A stretch of DNA of 64,000 bases from Azotobacter vinelandii (GTDB lineage: Bacteria > Pseudomonadota > Gammaproteobacteria > Pseudomonadales > Pseudomonadaceae). Position 1 is the stretch's first letter; the number at the start of each line of letters is the position of its first letter. A program made the translations under genes and the position numbers. Below are positions 8,219 through 17,269 of the stretch, piece after piece. The notes under the pieces are model-generated. The model did no database searches. It was given only the letters and a program-made list of their open reading frames with translations, and was not told where the DNA came from. The DNA lies in the NCBI RefSeq assembly GCF_001571105.1, contig NZ_BCTD01000011.1; one strand, 5' to 3'.

Positions 8219-8606
8219 ATCAATAGCGCCATCCAAGCTCCGCTTCGGGGTCATGGCAAACGCACCGATCGCCAGCCGTCTGGATCGGGACGGTGAAATT
8301 TGCTTTTTCGGCAGATGAGCTATCGTGAAATGAAAGACATTGGTTCCCGTGAAAAATGCCTTCTCTTCGAGGTGCATCCGGCTCTTTCAATCACCTGGCA
8401 AACCAATATCACAAGACTCCCGGCCTCCGCGCATTGTGATCGGTACAACACCGAGAAAGTGCGCGGCGAGCCCTTTTGTAGCAGAAAATTGATCCAGAAC
8501 AATATTTTCGATGCTGCGCGAGCATAGAGTGACCGCCCCAAGCGGCTGCTACATTTTGACGCAGCCATCCATCCTTTAAGCCGTTCCTTGATCAAGGAGT
8601 TCCGGC
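8219..8606 (+). other. Long AT-richer leader/promoter region of the nuo operon
   Basis: About 390 bp without a credible gene separate the phoX hairpin from nuoA. The stretch 8290-8530 is visibly less GC-rich than its surroundings. It contains an inverted repeat GGCTGC/GCAGCC at 8544-8549 and 8561-8566, a small ATGCT/AGCAT hairpin near 8511-8525, and the ribosome-binding-site hairpin listed separately. I could not choose a single promoter with confidence. The small ORF at 8300-8527 has no good ribosome-binding site and resembles nothing I know. Confidence 0.5.
8585..8599 (+). promoter_or_regulatory. Hairpin enclosing the nuoA ribosome-binding site
   Basis: TCCTT (8585-8589) can pair with AAGGA (8594-8598) around a GATC loop. 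AAGGA is the core of the nuoA ribosome-binding site AAGGAG, which lies 7 bp before ATG 8607. Pairing would hide the site, giving a simple means of tuning initiation. The pairing is visible; any regulatory use is inference. Confidence 0.4.
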
Positions 8607-9020
8607 ATGTCTGAAGCAGTTGCCACGCTCTCCCACAACTGGGGATTCGCAGTTTTCCTGTTAGGCGTCGCCGGCCTGTGCGCCTTCATGCTCGGTGTTT
8701 CCCGCCTGCTCGGCAGCAAGGCCGTCGGACGCAGCAAGAACGAACCCTTCGAATCCGGCATCGTTCCCACCGGCGGTGCGCGCCTGCGCCTTTCGGCCAA
8801 ATTCTATCTGGTCGCGATGCTCTTCGTGATCTTCGACGTCGAAGCCCTATTTCTCTTCGCATGGGCGGTATCGGTTCGCGAAAGCGGCTGGGCCGGGCTC
8901 ATCGAAGCAATGATTTTCATAGCAATTCTGTTGGCGGGTCTTGTCTATCTCTGGCGGATCGGTGCCCTCGACTGGGCTCCGGAAGGCCGCCGTAATCGGC
9001 AGGCGAAGCTGAAACAATGA
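8607..9020 (+). CDS. nuoA: NADH-quinone oxidoreductase subunit A
   Basis: Small membrane subunit of respiratory complex I, near the quinone-binding junction. The 137-residue product has three hydrophobic segments (about residues 12-34, 67-90 and 96-116). The conserved family segments FESGIVPTGGARLRLSAKFYLVAMLFVIFDVEALFLF, with its acidic D/E pair, are clear. It is the first gene of a rightward nuoABCDEFGHIJKLMN cluster in which C and D are fused. AAGGAG lies 7 bp upstream of the ATG. nuoB follows after 10 bp. Confidence 0.97.
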   Translation: MSEAVATLSHNWGFAVFLLGVAGLCAFMLGVSRLLGSKAVGRSKNEPFESGIVPTGGARLRLSAKFYLVAMLFVIFDVEALFLFAWAVSVRESGWAGLIEAMIFIAILLAGLVYLWRIGALDWAPEGRRNRQAKLKQ

Positions 9021-9030
9021 GGCTTTGGCA

Positions 9031-9705
9031 ATGCAATACAAACTCACCAGGATCGACCCGGATGCTTCCTACGAGCAGTATCCGATCGGAGAGCGGGAAA
9101 CCGTAACGGACCCCAGCGAGGGTCAGGTTCACCGCAACATATTCATGGGCAAGCTGGAAGACGTGCTGAGCGGTGCGGTCAACTGGGGGCGCAAGAATTC
9201 CCTGTGGCCTTACAACTTCGGCCTCTCCTGCTGCTACGTGGAAATGACCACCGCGTTCACCGCCCCCCACGACATCGCCCGCTTCGGCGCCGAAGTCATT
9301 CGCGCCTCGCCGCGGCAGGCCGATTTCATGGTCATCGCCGGGACCTGCTTCATCAAGATGGCGCCGATCATCCAGCGCCTCTACGAGCAGATGCTCGAAC
9401 CGAAGTGGGTGATCTCCATGGGCTCCTGCGCCAACTCCGGCGGCATGTACGACATTTACTCAGTCGTCCAGGGTGTCGACAAGTTCCTCCCCATAGACGT
9501 CTACATTCCAGGCTGTCCCCCGCGCCCCGAAGCCTTTCTGCAAGGCCTGATGCTGCTGCAGGAGTCGATCGGTCAGGAGCGCCGGCCTCTTTCCTGGGTC
9601 GTCGGCGACCAGGGCATCTATCGAGCCGAGATGCCCTCGCAACGGGAACTGCGCCGCGAACAGCGCATCCAGGTCACCAACCTGCGCAGCCCCGACGAAG
9701 TCTGA
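9031..9705 (+). CDS. nuoB: NADH-quinone oxidoreductase subunit B
   Basis: Peripheral-arm subunit that holds the terminal [4Fe-4S] cluster N2, which passes electrons to quinone. The 224-residue product shows the N2 ligands: tandem cysteines in LSCCYVEM, a cysteine in MGSCANSGG and one in PGCPPRPEA. I start at ATG 9031 (MQYKLTRIDPDASYEQYPIGERE), the normal N-terminus; a TTG two codons earlier is possible but less likely. A 76-bp gap separates it from nuoCD. Confidence 0.97.
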   Translation: MQYKLTRIDPDASYEQYPIGERETVTDPSEGQVHRNIFMGKLEDVLSGAVNWGRKNSLWPYNFGLSCCYVEMTTAFTAPHDIARFGAEVIRASPRQADFMVIAGTCFIKMAPIIQRLYEQMLEPKWVISMGSCANSGGMYDIYSVVQGVDKFLPIDVYIPGCPPRPEAFLQGLMLLQESIGQERRPLSWVVGDQGIYRAEMPSQRELRREQRIQVTNLRSPDEV

Positions 9706-9781
9706 GCCGGCTTTCCCCGCGCGCCCATCCGCGCGGCAGGCCCAGGCTCATTCTGTCCGTTGACCAAAAGCGACCGAGACC

Positions 9782-11563
9782 ATGACTGCAGACAGCGTTC
9801 TGTCCATTCCGCCGTACAAGGCCGACGACCAAGACGTGGTCGCCGAACTCAACTCCCGTTTTGGTGCCGAAACCTTCACCGTACAAAGCACCTGCACGGA
9901 CATGCCCGTGCTCTGGGTAGCACGGGAAAAACTCATCGAAGTCCTGCGCTTCCTGCGCAACCTGCCGCGCCCCTACGTCATGCTGTATGACCTGCATGGC
10001 GTCGACGAGCGGCTGCGTACCCAACGCCGCGGCCTGCCGGAGGCCGACTTCAGCGTCTTCTATCATTTGCTGTCGATCGAACGGAACAGCGACGTGATGA
10101 TCAAGGTCGCCCTGAAGGAGGGCGACCTCAAGCTACCCAGCGCCACCGGCATCTGGCCGAACGCCAACTGGTACGAGCGCGAAATCTGGGACATGTACGG
10201 GATCCACATCGAAGGCCACCCGCACCTGACCCGCATCCTGATGCCGCCGACCTGGGAAGGCCATCCGCTGCGCAAGGATTATCCGGCCCGCGCCACCGAA
10301 TTCGACCCTTACAGCCTGTCGGCGGCCAAGCAGGATCTGGAGCAGGAAGCCCTGCGCTTCAAGCCCGAGGAGTGGGGCATGAAGCGCGGCGGCGAGCACG
10401 AGGACTTCATGTTCCTCAACCTCGGCCCCAACCACCCGTCCGCCCACGGCGCCTTCCGTATCATTCTGCAACTGGACGGCGAGGAAATCGTCGACTGCGT
10501 GCCGGAGATCGGCTATCACCACCGCGGCGCCGAGAAGATGGCCGAGCGGCAGAGCTGGCACAGCTTCATTCCCTACACCGATCGCATCGACTACCTCGGC
10601 GGGGTGATGAACAATCTGCCCTACGTGCTGGCCGTCGAGAAGCTGGCCGGCATCAAGGTGCCGCAGCGGGTCGACGTGATCCGCGTCATGATGGCGGAGT
10701 TCTTCCGCATCCTGAACCACCTCCTCTACCTCGGTACCTATATCCAGGACGTCGGCGCCATGACGCCGGTGTTCTTCACCTTCACCGACCGCCAGCGCGC
10801 CTACAAGGTGGTCGAGGCCATCACCGGCTTCCGCCTGCATCCGGCCTGGTACCGCATCGGCGGGGTCGCCCACGACCTGCCGCGCGGCTGGGACGCCCTG
10901 GTCAAGGAGTTCGTCGAGTGGATGCCCAAGCGTCTCGACGAGTACGAGAAGGCGGCACTGCAGAACAGCATCCTGCGCGGCCGCACCATGGACGTGGCCA
11001 GGTACGACACCCGGCAGGCACTGGAATGGGGCGTCACCGGCGCCGGCCTGCGGGCCACCGGTCTCGACTTCGACCTGCGCAAGGCGCGCCCCTATTCCGG
11101 CTACGAGAACTTCGAATTCGAAGTCCCGCTGGCGCACAACGGCGACGCCTACGACCGCTGCATGGTCAAGCTGGGCGAGATGCGCCAGAGCCTGCGGATC
11201 ATCGAGCAGTGCCGGAGGAACATGCCGGAAGGCCCCTACAAGGCCGACCATCCGTTGACCACGCCGCCACCGAAGGAGCGCACGCTGCAGCACATCGAGA
11301 CCCTGATCACCCACTTCCTGCAGGTGTCCTGGGGTCCGGTGATGCCGGCCAACGAATCCTTCCAGATGATCGAGGCGACCAAGGGCATCAACAGCTACTA
11401 CCTGACCAGCGATGGCAGCACCATGAGCTACCGCACGCGCATCCGTACCCCGAGCTACGCCCACCTGCAGCAGATCCCTTCGGTGATCCGCGGCAGCATG
11501 GTGGCCGACCTGATCGCCTACCTGGGCAGCATCGACTTCGTTATGGCCGACGTGGACCGCTGA
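9782..11563 (+). CDS. nuoC: NADH-quinone oxidoreductase fused subunit C/D
   Basis: Fusion of the 30-kDa (NuoC, about residues 1-190) and 49-kDa (NuoD, about 210-593) subunits of complex I. The NuoC part contains REIWDMYGIHIEGHPHLTRILMP, the 30-kDa signature. The NuoD part begins near EDFMFLNLGPNHPSAHGAFRI, which lines the quinone site with NuoB, and ends DFVMADVDR as usual. The C-D fusion is normal for Pseudomonas and E. coli and is not a sequencing artefact. The stop is separated from the nuoE ATG by a single base. Confidence 0.97.
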   Translation: MTADSVLSIPPYKADDQDVVAELNSRFGAETFTVQSTCTDMPVLWVAREKLIEVLRFLRNLPRPYVMLYDLHGVDERLRTQRRGLPEADFSVFYHLLSIERNSDVMIKVALKEGDLKLPSATGIWPNANWYEREIWDMYGIHIEGHPHLTRILMPPTWEGHPLRKDYPARATEFDPYSLSAAKQDLEQEALRFKPEEWGMKRGGEHEDFMFLNLGPNHPSAHGAFRIILQLDGEEIVDCVPEIGYHHRGAEKMAERQSWHSFIPYTDRIDYLGGVMNNLPYVLAVEKLAGIKVPQRVDVIRVMMAEFFRILNHLLYLGTYIQDVGAMTPVFFTFTDRQRAYKVVEAITGFRLHPAWYRIGGVAHDLPRGWDALVKEFVEWMPKRLDEYEKAALQNSILRGRTMDVARYDTRQALEWGVTGAGLRATGLDFDLRKARPYSGYENFEFEVPLAHNGDAYDRCMVKLGEMRQSLRIIEQCRRNMPEGPYKADHPLTTPPPKERTLQHIETLITHFLQVSWGPVMPANESFQMIEATKGINSYYLTSDGSTMSYRTRIRTPSYAHLQQIPSVIRGSMVADLIAYLGSIDFVMADVDR

Positions 11564-11564
11564 C

Positions 11565-12059
11565 ATGAATTCAATTATTCAGACCGACCGTTTCGTCCTC
11601 AGCGAAACCGAGCGCTCGGCCATCGAGCACGAGACGCATCACTACGAGGACCCGCGCGCCGCCTCCATCGAGGCGCTGAAGATCGTCCAGAAGCAGCGCG
11701 GCTGGGTGCCGGACGGCGCCATCCCGGCCATCGGCGAGATTCTCGGCATCCCGGCCAGCGACGTCGAGGGCGTGGCCACCTTCTATAGCCAGATCTTTCG
11801 TGTTCCGGTGGGACGCCACGTGATCCGCGTGTGCGACAGCATGACCTGCTTCATCGGTGGCCATGAAACCGTACTCGCCGCCCTCCGCCAGAAACTCGGC
11901 ATCGTTCCCGGCCAGACCACCCGCGACGGCCGCTTCACCCTGTTGCCGGTGTGCTGCCTGGGCAACTGCGACAAGGCCCCGGCCGTGATGATCGACGACG
12001 ACACCTTCGGCAACCTGACGCCCGAAGGAATAGAACAACTGCTGGAGGCCTACCCATGA
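11565..12059 (+). CDS. nuoE: NADH-quinone oxidoreductase subunit E
   Basis: The 24-kDa subunit of the NADH-dehydrogenase module, carrying the [2Fe-2S] cluster N1a. The four ligands are visible as CDSMTC (C-x4-C) and CCLGNC (the C-x3-C pair within it) in the 164-residue product. The N-terminal thioredoxin-like helices (ALKIVQKQRGWVPDGAIPAIGEILGIP) are normal. It starts one base after the nuoCD stop. Its own stop overlaps the nuoF start as ATGA, so the pair is translationally coupled. Confidence 0.96.
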   Translation: MNSIIQTDRFVLSETERSAIEHETHHYEDPRAASIEALKIVQKQRGWVPDGAIPAIGEILGIPASDVEGVATFYSQIFRVPVGRHVIRVCDSMTCFIGGHETVLAALRQKLGIVPGQTTRDGRFTLLPVCCLGNCDKAPAVMIDDDTFGNLTPEGIEQLLEAYP

Positions 12060-13405
12060 CTCTTACCTCCATCGGTCCCGCCAACCGCACTCCCCGCACG
12101 GCGGAAACCCATCCCCTGACCTGGCGCCTGCGCGAAGACGCCGAACCGGTCTGGCTCGACGAATACCAGCAGAAGAACGGCTATGCCGCGGCGCGCAAGG
12201 CGCTCGCCGAACTGTCGCCCGCCGACATCGTCGCCATCGTCAAGGACTCCGGCCTCAAGGGACGTGGCGGCGCCGGCTTCGCCACCGGCATCAAATGGGG
12301 CCTGATGCCCGCCGATGACTCCATCGACATCCGCTACCTGCTGTGCAACGCGGACGAAATGGAGCCGAACACCTGGAAAGACCGACTGCTCATGGAGCAG
12401 TTGCCGCACCAGTTGATCGAGGGCATGCTGATCAGCGCCCGGGCGCTGAAGGCCTATCGCGGTTACATCTTCCTGCGCGGCGAATACATCGATGCCGCCC
12501 GCAACCTCAACCGCGCCATTGCCGAAGCCAAGGCCGCCGGCCTGCTCGGCAAGAACATCCTCGGCAGCGGCTTCGACTTCGAGCTGTTCGTGCACACCGG
12601 CGCCGGCCGCTACATCTGCGGCGAAGAAACCGCGCTGATCAACTCCCTCGAAGGGCGCCGCGCCAACCCGCGCTCCAAGCCGCCCTTCCCGGCCGCCGTC
12701 GGCGTCTGGGGCAAGCCGACCTGCGTGAACAACGTCGAAACCCTGAGCAACGTGCCGGCGATCGTCGGCAACGGCGTCGACTGGTACAAATCCCTGGCCC
12801 GGCCCGGCAGCGAGGACATGGGCACCAAGCTGATGGGCTTCTCCGGCAAGGTGAAGAACCCCGGCCTCTGGGAACTGCCCTTCGGCATCACCGCTCGCGA
12901 GCTGTTCGAGGACTATGCCGGCGGCATGCGCGACGGTTACCGGCTCAAGTGCTGGCAACCGGGCGGAGCCGGCACCGGCTTCCTGCTCCCCGAGCACCTG
13001 GACGCACAGATGTATGCCGGCGGCATAGGCAAGGTCGGCACCCGCATGGGCACCGGCCTGGCTCTGGCGGTGGACGACAGTATCAACATGGTCTCGCTGC
13101 TGCGCAATCTGGAGGAGTTCTTCGCCCGCGAATCCTGCGGCTGGTGCACCCCGTGCCGCGACGGCCTGCCGTGGAGCGTCAAGCTGTTGAGCGCCCTGGA
13201 GCGCGGCGAAGGCCAGCCCGGCGACCTGGAGACCCTGGAGCAACTGGTCAGATTCCTCGGCCCGGGCAAGACCTTCTGCGCCCACGCACCGGGCGCCGTC
13301 GAGCCGCTGGGCAGCGCCCTCAAGTACTTCCGTCAGGAGTTCGAGGCCGGCGTGCGGGGAAGCCCCGTGGAAACACGCCAGAGCATCGCCGCTCCACTGA
13401 TTTGA
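12056..13405 (+). CDS. nuoF: NADH-quinone oxidoreductase subunit F
   Basis: The 51-kDa NADH-binding subunit, carrying FMN and the [4Fe-4S] cluster N3. In the 449-residue product the FMN/NADH glycine loop is GLKGRGGAGFATGIKWG, followed by GAGRYICGEETALINSLEG. The N3 ligands are SCGWCTPC plus the cysteine of KTFCAHAPG. I use ATG 12056 because it overlaps the nuoE stop and has GGAGG 7 bp upstream; the longer in-frame ORF starts inside nuoE. A 152-bp gap with a strong hairpin follows, which is unusual within this otherwise tightly packed operon. Confidence 0.96.
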   Translation: MTLTSIGPANRTPRTAETHPLTWRLREDAEPVWLDEYQQKNGYAAARKALAELSPADIVAIVKDSGLKGRGGAGFATGIKWGLMPADDSIDIRYLLCNADEMEPNTWKDRLLMEQLPHQLIEGMLISARALKAYRGYIFLRGEYIDAARNLNRAIAEAKAAGLLGKNILGSGFDFELFVHTGAGRYICGEETALINSLEGRRANPRSKPPFPAAVGVWGKPTCVNNVETLSNVPAIVGNGVDWYKSLARPGSEDMGTKLMGFSGKVKNPGLWELPFGITARELFEDYAGGMRDGYRLKCWQPGGAGTGFLLPEHLDAQMYAGGIGKVGTRMGTGLALAVDDSINMVSLLRNLEEFFARESCGWCTPCRDGLPWSVKLLSALERGEGQPGDLETLEQLVRFLGPGKTFCAHAPGAVEPLGSALKYFRQEFEAGVRGSPVETRQSIAAPLI

Positions 13406-13421
13406 ATTTGCTCGAAACGCA

Positions 13422-13473
13422 GGTCGGACGGAGCCGGGGCCCCTCCTGCCCCGTGGACTCTTCCGTCCCGACC
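13422..13473 (+). promoter_or_regulatory. Long hairpin in the nuoF-nuoG gap
   Basis: GGTCGG-ACGGA at the left pairs with TCCGT-CCCGACC at the right (one bulged base), and an inner GGGGC/GCCCC stem lies within, giving a two-part stem of about 16 pairs. No T-run follows. The gap runs 13406-13557 and carries no credible gene. It could be an RNA-processing or stability element dividing nuoA-F from nuoG-N. Confidence 0.55.
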
Positions 13474-13557
13474 CGCGTCGGTCGCTGCCACGCGCAGCGC
13501 CAGCACCGGATTCCATTAGCCACACCTGCTGCGGCGGGTATTGAAGAAAACTGAACC

Positions 13558-16269
13558 ATGGCCACTATCCACGTAGACGGCAAGACGTTCGAAGTCGATG
13601 GCGCGGACAACCTGCTCCAGGCCTGCCTGTCCCTCGGACTCGACATTCCCTACTTCTGCTGGCACCCGGCGCTAGGCAGCGTCGGCGCCTGCCGACAATG
13701 CGCGGTCAAGCAGTACAACGACGAGAACGACAAACGCGGTCGCCTCGTCATGTCCTGCATGACCCCCGCCACCGACAACACCTGGATCTCCATCGAGGAC
13801 GAGGAAGCGAAGCAGTTTCGCGAGAGCGTCGTCGAGTGGCTGATGACCAACCACCCGCACGACTGTCCGGTGTGCGAGGAAGGCGGTCACTGCCACCTGC
13901 AGGACATGACGGTGATGACCGGCCACGCCAGGCGCCGTTACCGCTTCACCAAGCGCACCCACCAGAACCAGGAGCTAGGCCCCTTCATCGCCCACGAGAT
14001 GAACCGCTGCATCGCCTGCTACCGCTGCGTGCGCTACTACCAGGACTATGCCGGCGGCACCGACCTGGGCGTCTACGGCGCCCATGACAACGTCTACTTC
14101 GGCCGCGCCGAGGACGGCGTGCTGGAAAGCGAGTTCTCCGGCAACCTCACCGAGGTTTGCCCGACCGGGGTGTTCACCGACAAGACCCATTCCGAGCGCT
14201 ACAACCGCAAGTGGGACATGCAGTTCGCCCCCAGCATCTGCCATGGCTGTTCGGTCGGCTGCAACATCAGCCCCGGCGAACGCTACGGCGAGCTGCGCCG
14301 CATCGAGAACCGCTACAACGGCTCGGTGAACCACTACTTCCTCTGCGACCGCGGCCGTTTCGGCTATGGCTACGTCAACCGCACGGATCGTCCGCGCCAG
14401 CCGCTGCTGGGCAACGACAAGCTCGGCATCGACACCGCCCTCGACCGGGCCGTGGCCCTGCTGAAGGACCGCCGCGTGATCGGCATCGGTTCGCCGCGCG
14501 CCAGCCTGGAGAGCAACTTCGCCCTGCACGAACTGGTCGGTCCCGGCAACTTCTACAGCGGTGTCGCGGCCGGTGAGCAGGAACTGCTGCAACTGGCGCT
14601 GCGCATCATGCAGGAAAGCCCGCTGCCGGTTCCCTCGCTGCGCGAGATCGAAAGCCACGACGCCGTGTTCGTGCTCGGCGAGGACCTGACCCAGACCGCC
14701 GCGCGCATCGCCCTGGCCCTGCGCCAGTCGGTCAAGGTCAAGTCCGAGGAAATGGCCGCCGCCCTCAAGGTCCAGCCCTGGCTGAACGCCGCCGTGCGCA
14801 ACATCGCCCAGCACGAGTTGAGCCCGCTGTTCATCGCCAGCCTGTCCGCGACCCGCCTGGATGACGTGGCGGCCGAATGCGTGCATGCCGCACCCGACGA
14901 TCTGGCCCGTCTCGGTTTCGCCGTGGCCCACGCCATCGACGCCGAGGCGCCGGCGGTCGAAGGCCTCGATCCCGAAGCCGCCGCCCTGGCCCAGCGCATC
15001 GCCGACGCCCTGCTGGCCGCCAAGCGTCCGCTGCTGGTCTCCGGTACCTCGCTTGGCTCCAGGGCCCTCCTGGAAGCCGCGGCGAACATCGCCAAGGCCC
15101 TGCACAAGCGGCAGAAGAACGCCGCCATCAGCCTGGTCGTGCCGGAAGCCAACAGCCTGGGCCTGACCCTGTTCGGCGGGGCCCCGCTGGACGCCGCCCT
15201 GGAACGGCTCGCCAGCGGCGAGGCCGATGCCGTGGTGATCCTGGAGAACGATCTCTATCGCCGCATCGAGCCGGCCCGGGTGAATGCCGCCCTGGCCGCC
15301 GCGAAGGCGGTGATCGTCGCCGATCACCAGCGTACCGCCACCGCGGCGCAGGCCCACCTGCTGCTGCCGGCGGCCAGCTTCGCCGAGGCCGACGGCACCC
15401 TGGTCAGTCAGGAAGGCCGCGCCCAGCGCTTCTTCCAGGTCTTCGATCCCAGCTACTACGATGCTGGCAACCTGGTGCGCGAAGGCTGGCGCTGGCTGCA
15501 CGCCCTGCACAGCACCCTGCAGGGCCGCTCCGTCGACTGGACCCAGCTCGATCACGTCACCGAGGCCTGCGCCGATGCCCGTCCGCAACTGGCCGGCATC
15601 CGCGACGCCGCCCCGAACGCCGCGTTCCGCATCAAGGGCCTGAAGCTGGCCCGCGAGCCGCATCGCTACAGCGGCCGCACCGCCATGCGCGCCAACATCA
15701 GCGTGCACGAACCGCGTGTGCCGCAGGACCAGGACAGCCCCTTCGCCTTCTCCATGGAGGGCTACGCCGGCAGCAACGAGAATCGCCAGCAGATTCCCTT
15801 CGCCTGGTCGCCGGGCTGGAACTCCCCGCAGGCCTGGAACAAGTTCCAGGACGAAGTGGGCGGCCACCTGCGCGCCGGCGATCCGGGCATCCGCCTGATC
15901 GAGGCCCAGGGTGACCGTCTGGCATGGTTCAGCGAGCCGCCGCGGGCGTTCGACCCGCCCCAAGGCCGCTGGCAGGTGGTGCCCATCCATCACCTGTTCG
16001 GCAGCGAGGAGACCACCGCGCGCGCCGAGCCCATCCAGGAACGCATCCCGCAGCCCTACGTGGCCCTGGCCAAGGCCGAGGCCGAACGCCTCGGGGTCAA
16101 CGAAGGCGCCCTGCTCGGCCTGCGCATCGAGGGCGTGGAACTGCGCCTGCCGTTGCGTCTGGACGAAAACCTGGGTACCGGCCTGGTGGCCCTGCCCGCC
16201 GGCCTGCCGGGCATTCCCGCCGCACTCTTCGGCCGTCTGGCCAGCGATCTGCAGGAGGCTGCGCAATGA
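13558..16269 (+). CDS. nuoG: NADH-quinone oxidoreductase subunit G
   Basis: The 75-kDa iron-sulfur subunit of complex I. The 903-residue product starts MATIHVDGKTFEV, a ferredoxin-like domain with [2Fe-2S] ligands in CWHPALGSVGACRQCAV and a distal cysteine. It is followed by the N5 region (HDCPVCEEGGHC) and a [4Fe-4S] N4 site (CIACYRCVRYY). The extra N7 cluster motif typical of E. coli-like NuoG is present (CHGCSVGCN, with a later C in FLCDRGRF). The C-terminal half is a molybdopterin-oxidoreductase-like fold without the cofactor. The stop overlaps the nuoH ATG as ATGA. Confidence 0.96.
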   Translation: MATIHVDGKTFEVDGADNLLQACLSLGLDIPYFCWHPALGSVGACRQCAVKQYNDENDKRGRLVMSCMTPATDNTWISIEDEEAKQFRESVVEWLMTNHPHDCPVCEEGGHCHLQDMTVMTGHARRRYRFTKRTHQNQELGPFIAHEMNRCIACYRCVRYYQDYAGGTDLGVYGAHDNVYFGRAEDGVLESEFSGNLTEVCPTGVFTDKTHSERYNRKWDMQFAPSICHGCSVGCNISPGERYGELRRIENRYNGSVNHYFLCDRGRFGYGYVNRTDRPRQPLLGNDKLGIDTALDRAVALLKDRRVIGIGSPRASLESNFALHELVGPGNFYSGVAAGEQELLQLALRIMQESPLPVPSLREIESHDAVFVLGEDLTQTAARIALALRQSVKVKSEEMAAALKVQPWLNAAVRNIAQHELSPLFIASLSATRLDDVAAECVHAAPDDLARLGFAVAHAIDAEAPAVEGLDPEAAALAQRIADALLAAKRPLLVSGTSLGSRALLEAAANIAKALHKRQKNAAISLVVPEANSLGLTLFGGAPLDAALERLASGEADAVVILENDLYRRIEPARVNAALAAAKAVIVADHQRTATAAQAHLLLPAASFAEADGTLVSQEGRAQRFFQVFDPSYYDAGNLVREGWRWLHALHSTLQGRSVDWTQLDHVTEACADARPQLAGIRDAAPNAAFRIKGLKLAREPHRYSGRTAMRANISVHEPRVPQDQDSPFAFSMEGYAGSNENRQQIPFAWSPGWNSPQAWNKFQDEVGGHLRAGDPGIRLIEAQGDRLAWFSEPPRAFDPPQGRWQVVPIHHLFGSEETTARAEPIQERIPQPYVALAKAEAERLGVNEGALLGLRIEGVELRLPLRLDENLGTGLVALPAGLPGIPAALFGRLASDLQEAAQ

Positions 16270-17255
16270 GCTGGATCACCCCCGAACTCATCGAGATCGT
16301 CGTCGCCATCCTCAAGGCCATCGTCATCCTGCTGGTGGTGGTGGTCTGCGGCGCCCTGCTCAGCTTCATCGAGCGCCGTCTGCTCGGCCTCTGGCAGGAT
16401 CGCTACGGTCCCAACCGGGTCGGCCCGTTCGGCATGTTCCAGCTCGGCGCGGACATGCTGAAAATGTTCTTCAAGGAGGACTGGACGCCGCCGTTCGCCG
16501 ACAGGCTGATCTTCACCCTGGCGCCGATCGTCGCGATGAGCGCCCTGCTGATGGCCTTCGCGGTGGTCCCGGTGACGCCGACCTGGGGCGTGGCCGATCT
16601 CAACATCGGCCTGCTGTTCTTCTTCGCCATGGCCGGCCTCGCGGTCTACGCGGTGCTCTTCGCCGGCTGGTCGAGCAACAACAAGTTCGCCCTGCTCGGC
16701 AGCCTGCGCGCCTCGGCCCAGACCATCTCCTACGAGGTGTTCATGGCCCTGGCGCTGATGGGCATAGTCGCCCAGACCGGCTCCTTCAACATGCGCGACA
16801 TCGTCGAATACCAGGCGCAGCACACCTGGTTCATCATTCCGCAGTTCCTCGGCTTCTGCACCTTCTTCATCGCCGGCGTCGCGGTGACCCACCGCCACCC
16901 CTTCGACCAGCCGGAGGCCGAACAGGAACTGGCCGATGGCTACCATATCGAATACGCGGGCATGAAATGGGGCATGTTCTTCGTCGGCGAGTACATCGGC
17001 ATCGTGCTGATTTCGGCACTGCTGGTGACCCTGTTCTTCGGTGGCTGGCACGGCCCGTTCGGCATCCTGCCGCAACTGTCCTTCATCTGGTTCGCCCTGA
17101 AGACGGCCTTCTTCATCATGCTGTTCATCCTGCTGCGCGCTTCCCTGCCGCGCCCGCGCTATGACCAGGTGATGGCTTTCAGTTGGAAGTTCTGCCTGCC
17201 CCTGACCCTGCTCAACCTGCTGGTGACCGGCGCGTTCGTGCTGGCGGCCCAGTAA
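16266..17255 (+). CDS. nuoH: NADH-quinone oxidoreductase subunit H
   Basis: Membrane subunit that forms most of the quinone chamber and links the peripheral arm to the proton pumps. The 329-residue product has about eight transmembrane segments. It carries the conserved SFIERRLLGLWQDRYGPNRVGPFG loop and the DQPEAEQELADGYHIEYAGMKWGMFF acidic loop near the quinone channel. I start at ATG 16266 (MSWITPELIEIVVAILKA) because it overlaps the nuoG stop; the longer frame lies within nuoG. nuoI follows after 14 bp. Confidence 0.96.
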   Translation: MSWITPELIEIVVAILKAIVILLVVVVCGALLSFIERRLLGLWQDRYGPNRVGPFGMFQLGADMLKMFFKEDWTPPFADRLIFTLAPIVAMSALLMAFAVVPVTPTWGVADLNIGLLFFFAMAGLAVYAVLFAGWSSNNKFALLGSLRASAQTISYEVFMALALMGIVAQTGSFNMRDIVEYQAQHTWFIIPQFLGFCTFFIAGVAVTHRHPFDQPEAEQELADGYHIEYAGMKWGMFFVGEYIGIVLISALLVTLFFGGWHGPFGILPQLSFIWFALKTAFFIMLFILLRASLPRPRYDQVMAFSWKFCLPLTLLNLLVTGAFVLAAQ

Positions 17256-17269
17256 GGAGAAGACACGTC

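Noticed and set aside
8300..8527. 75-codon frame in the nuo leader
   Set aside because: No ribosome-binding site and no recognisable protein sequence; it lies in an AT-richer leader that looks regulatory.
13975..16266. 763-codon frame antisense to nuoG
   Set aside because: Same shadow effect. nuoG on the plus strand has all its cysteine motifs.
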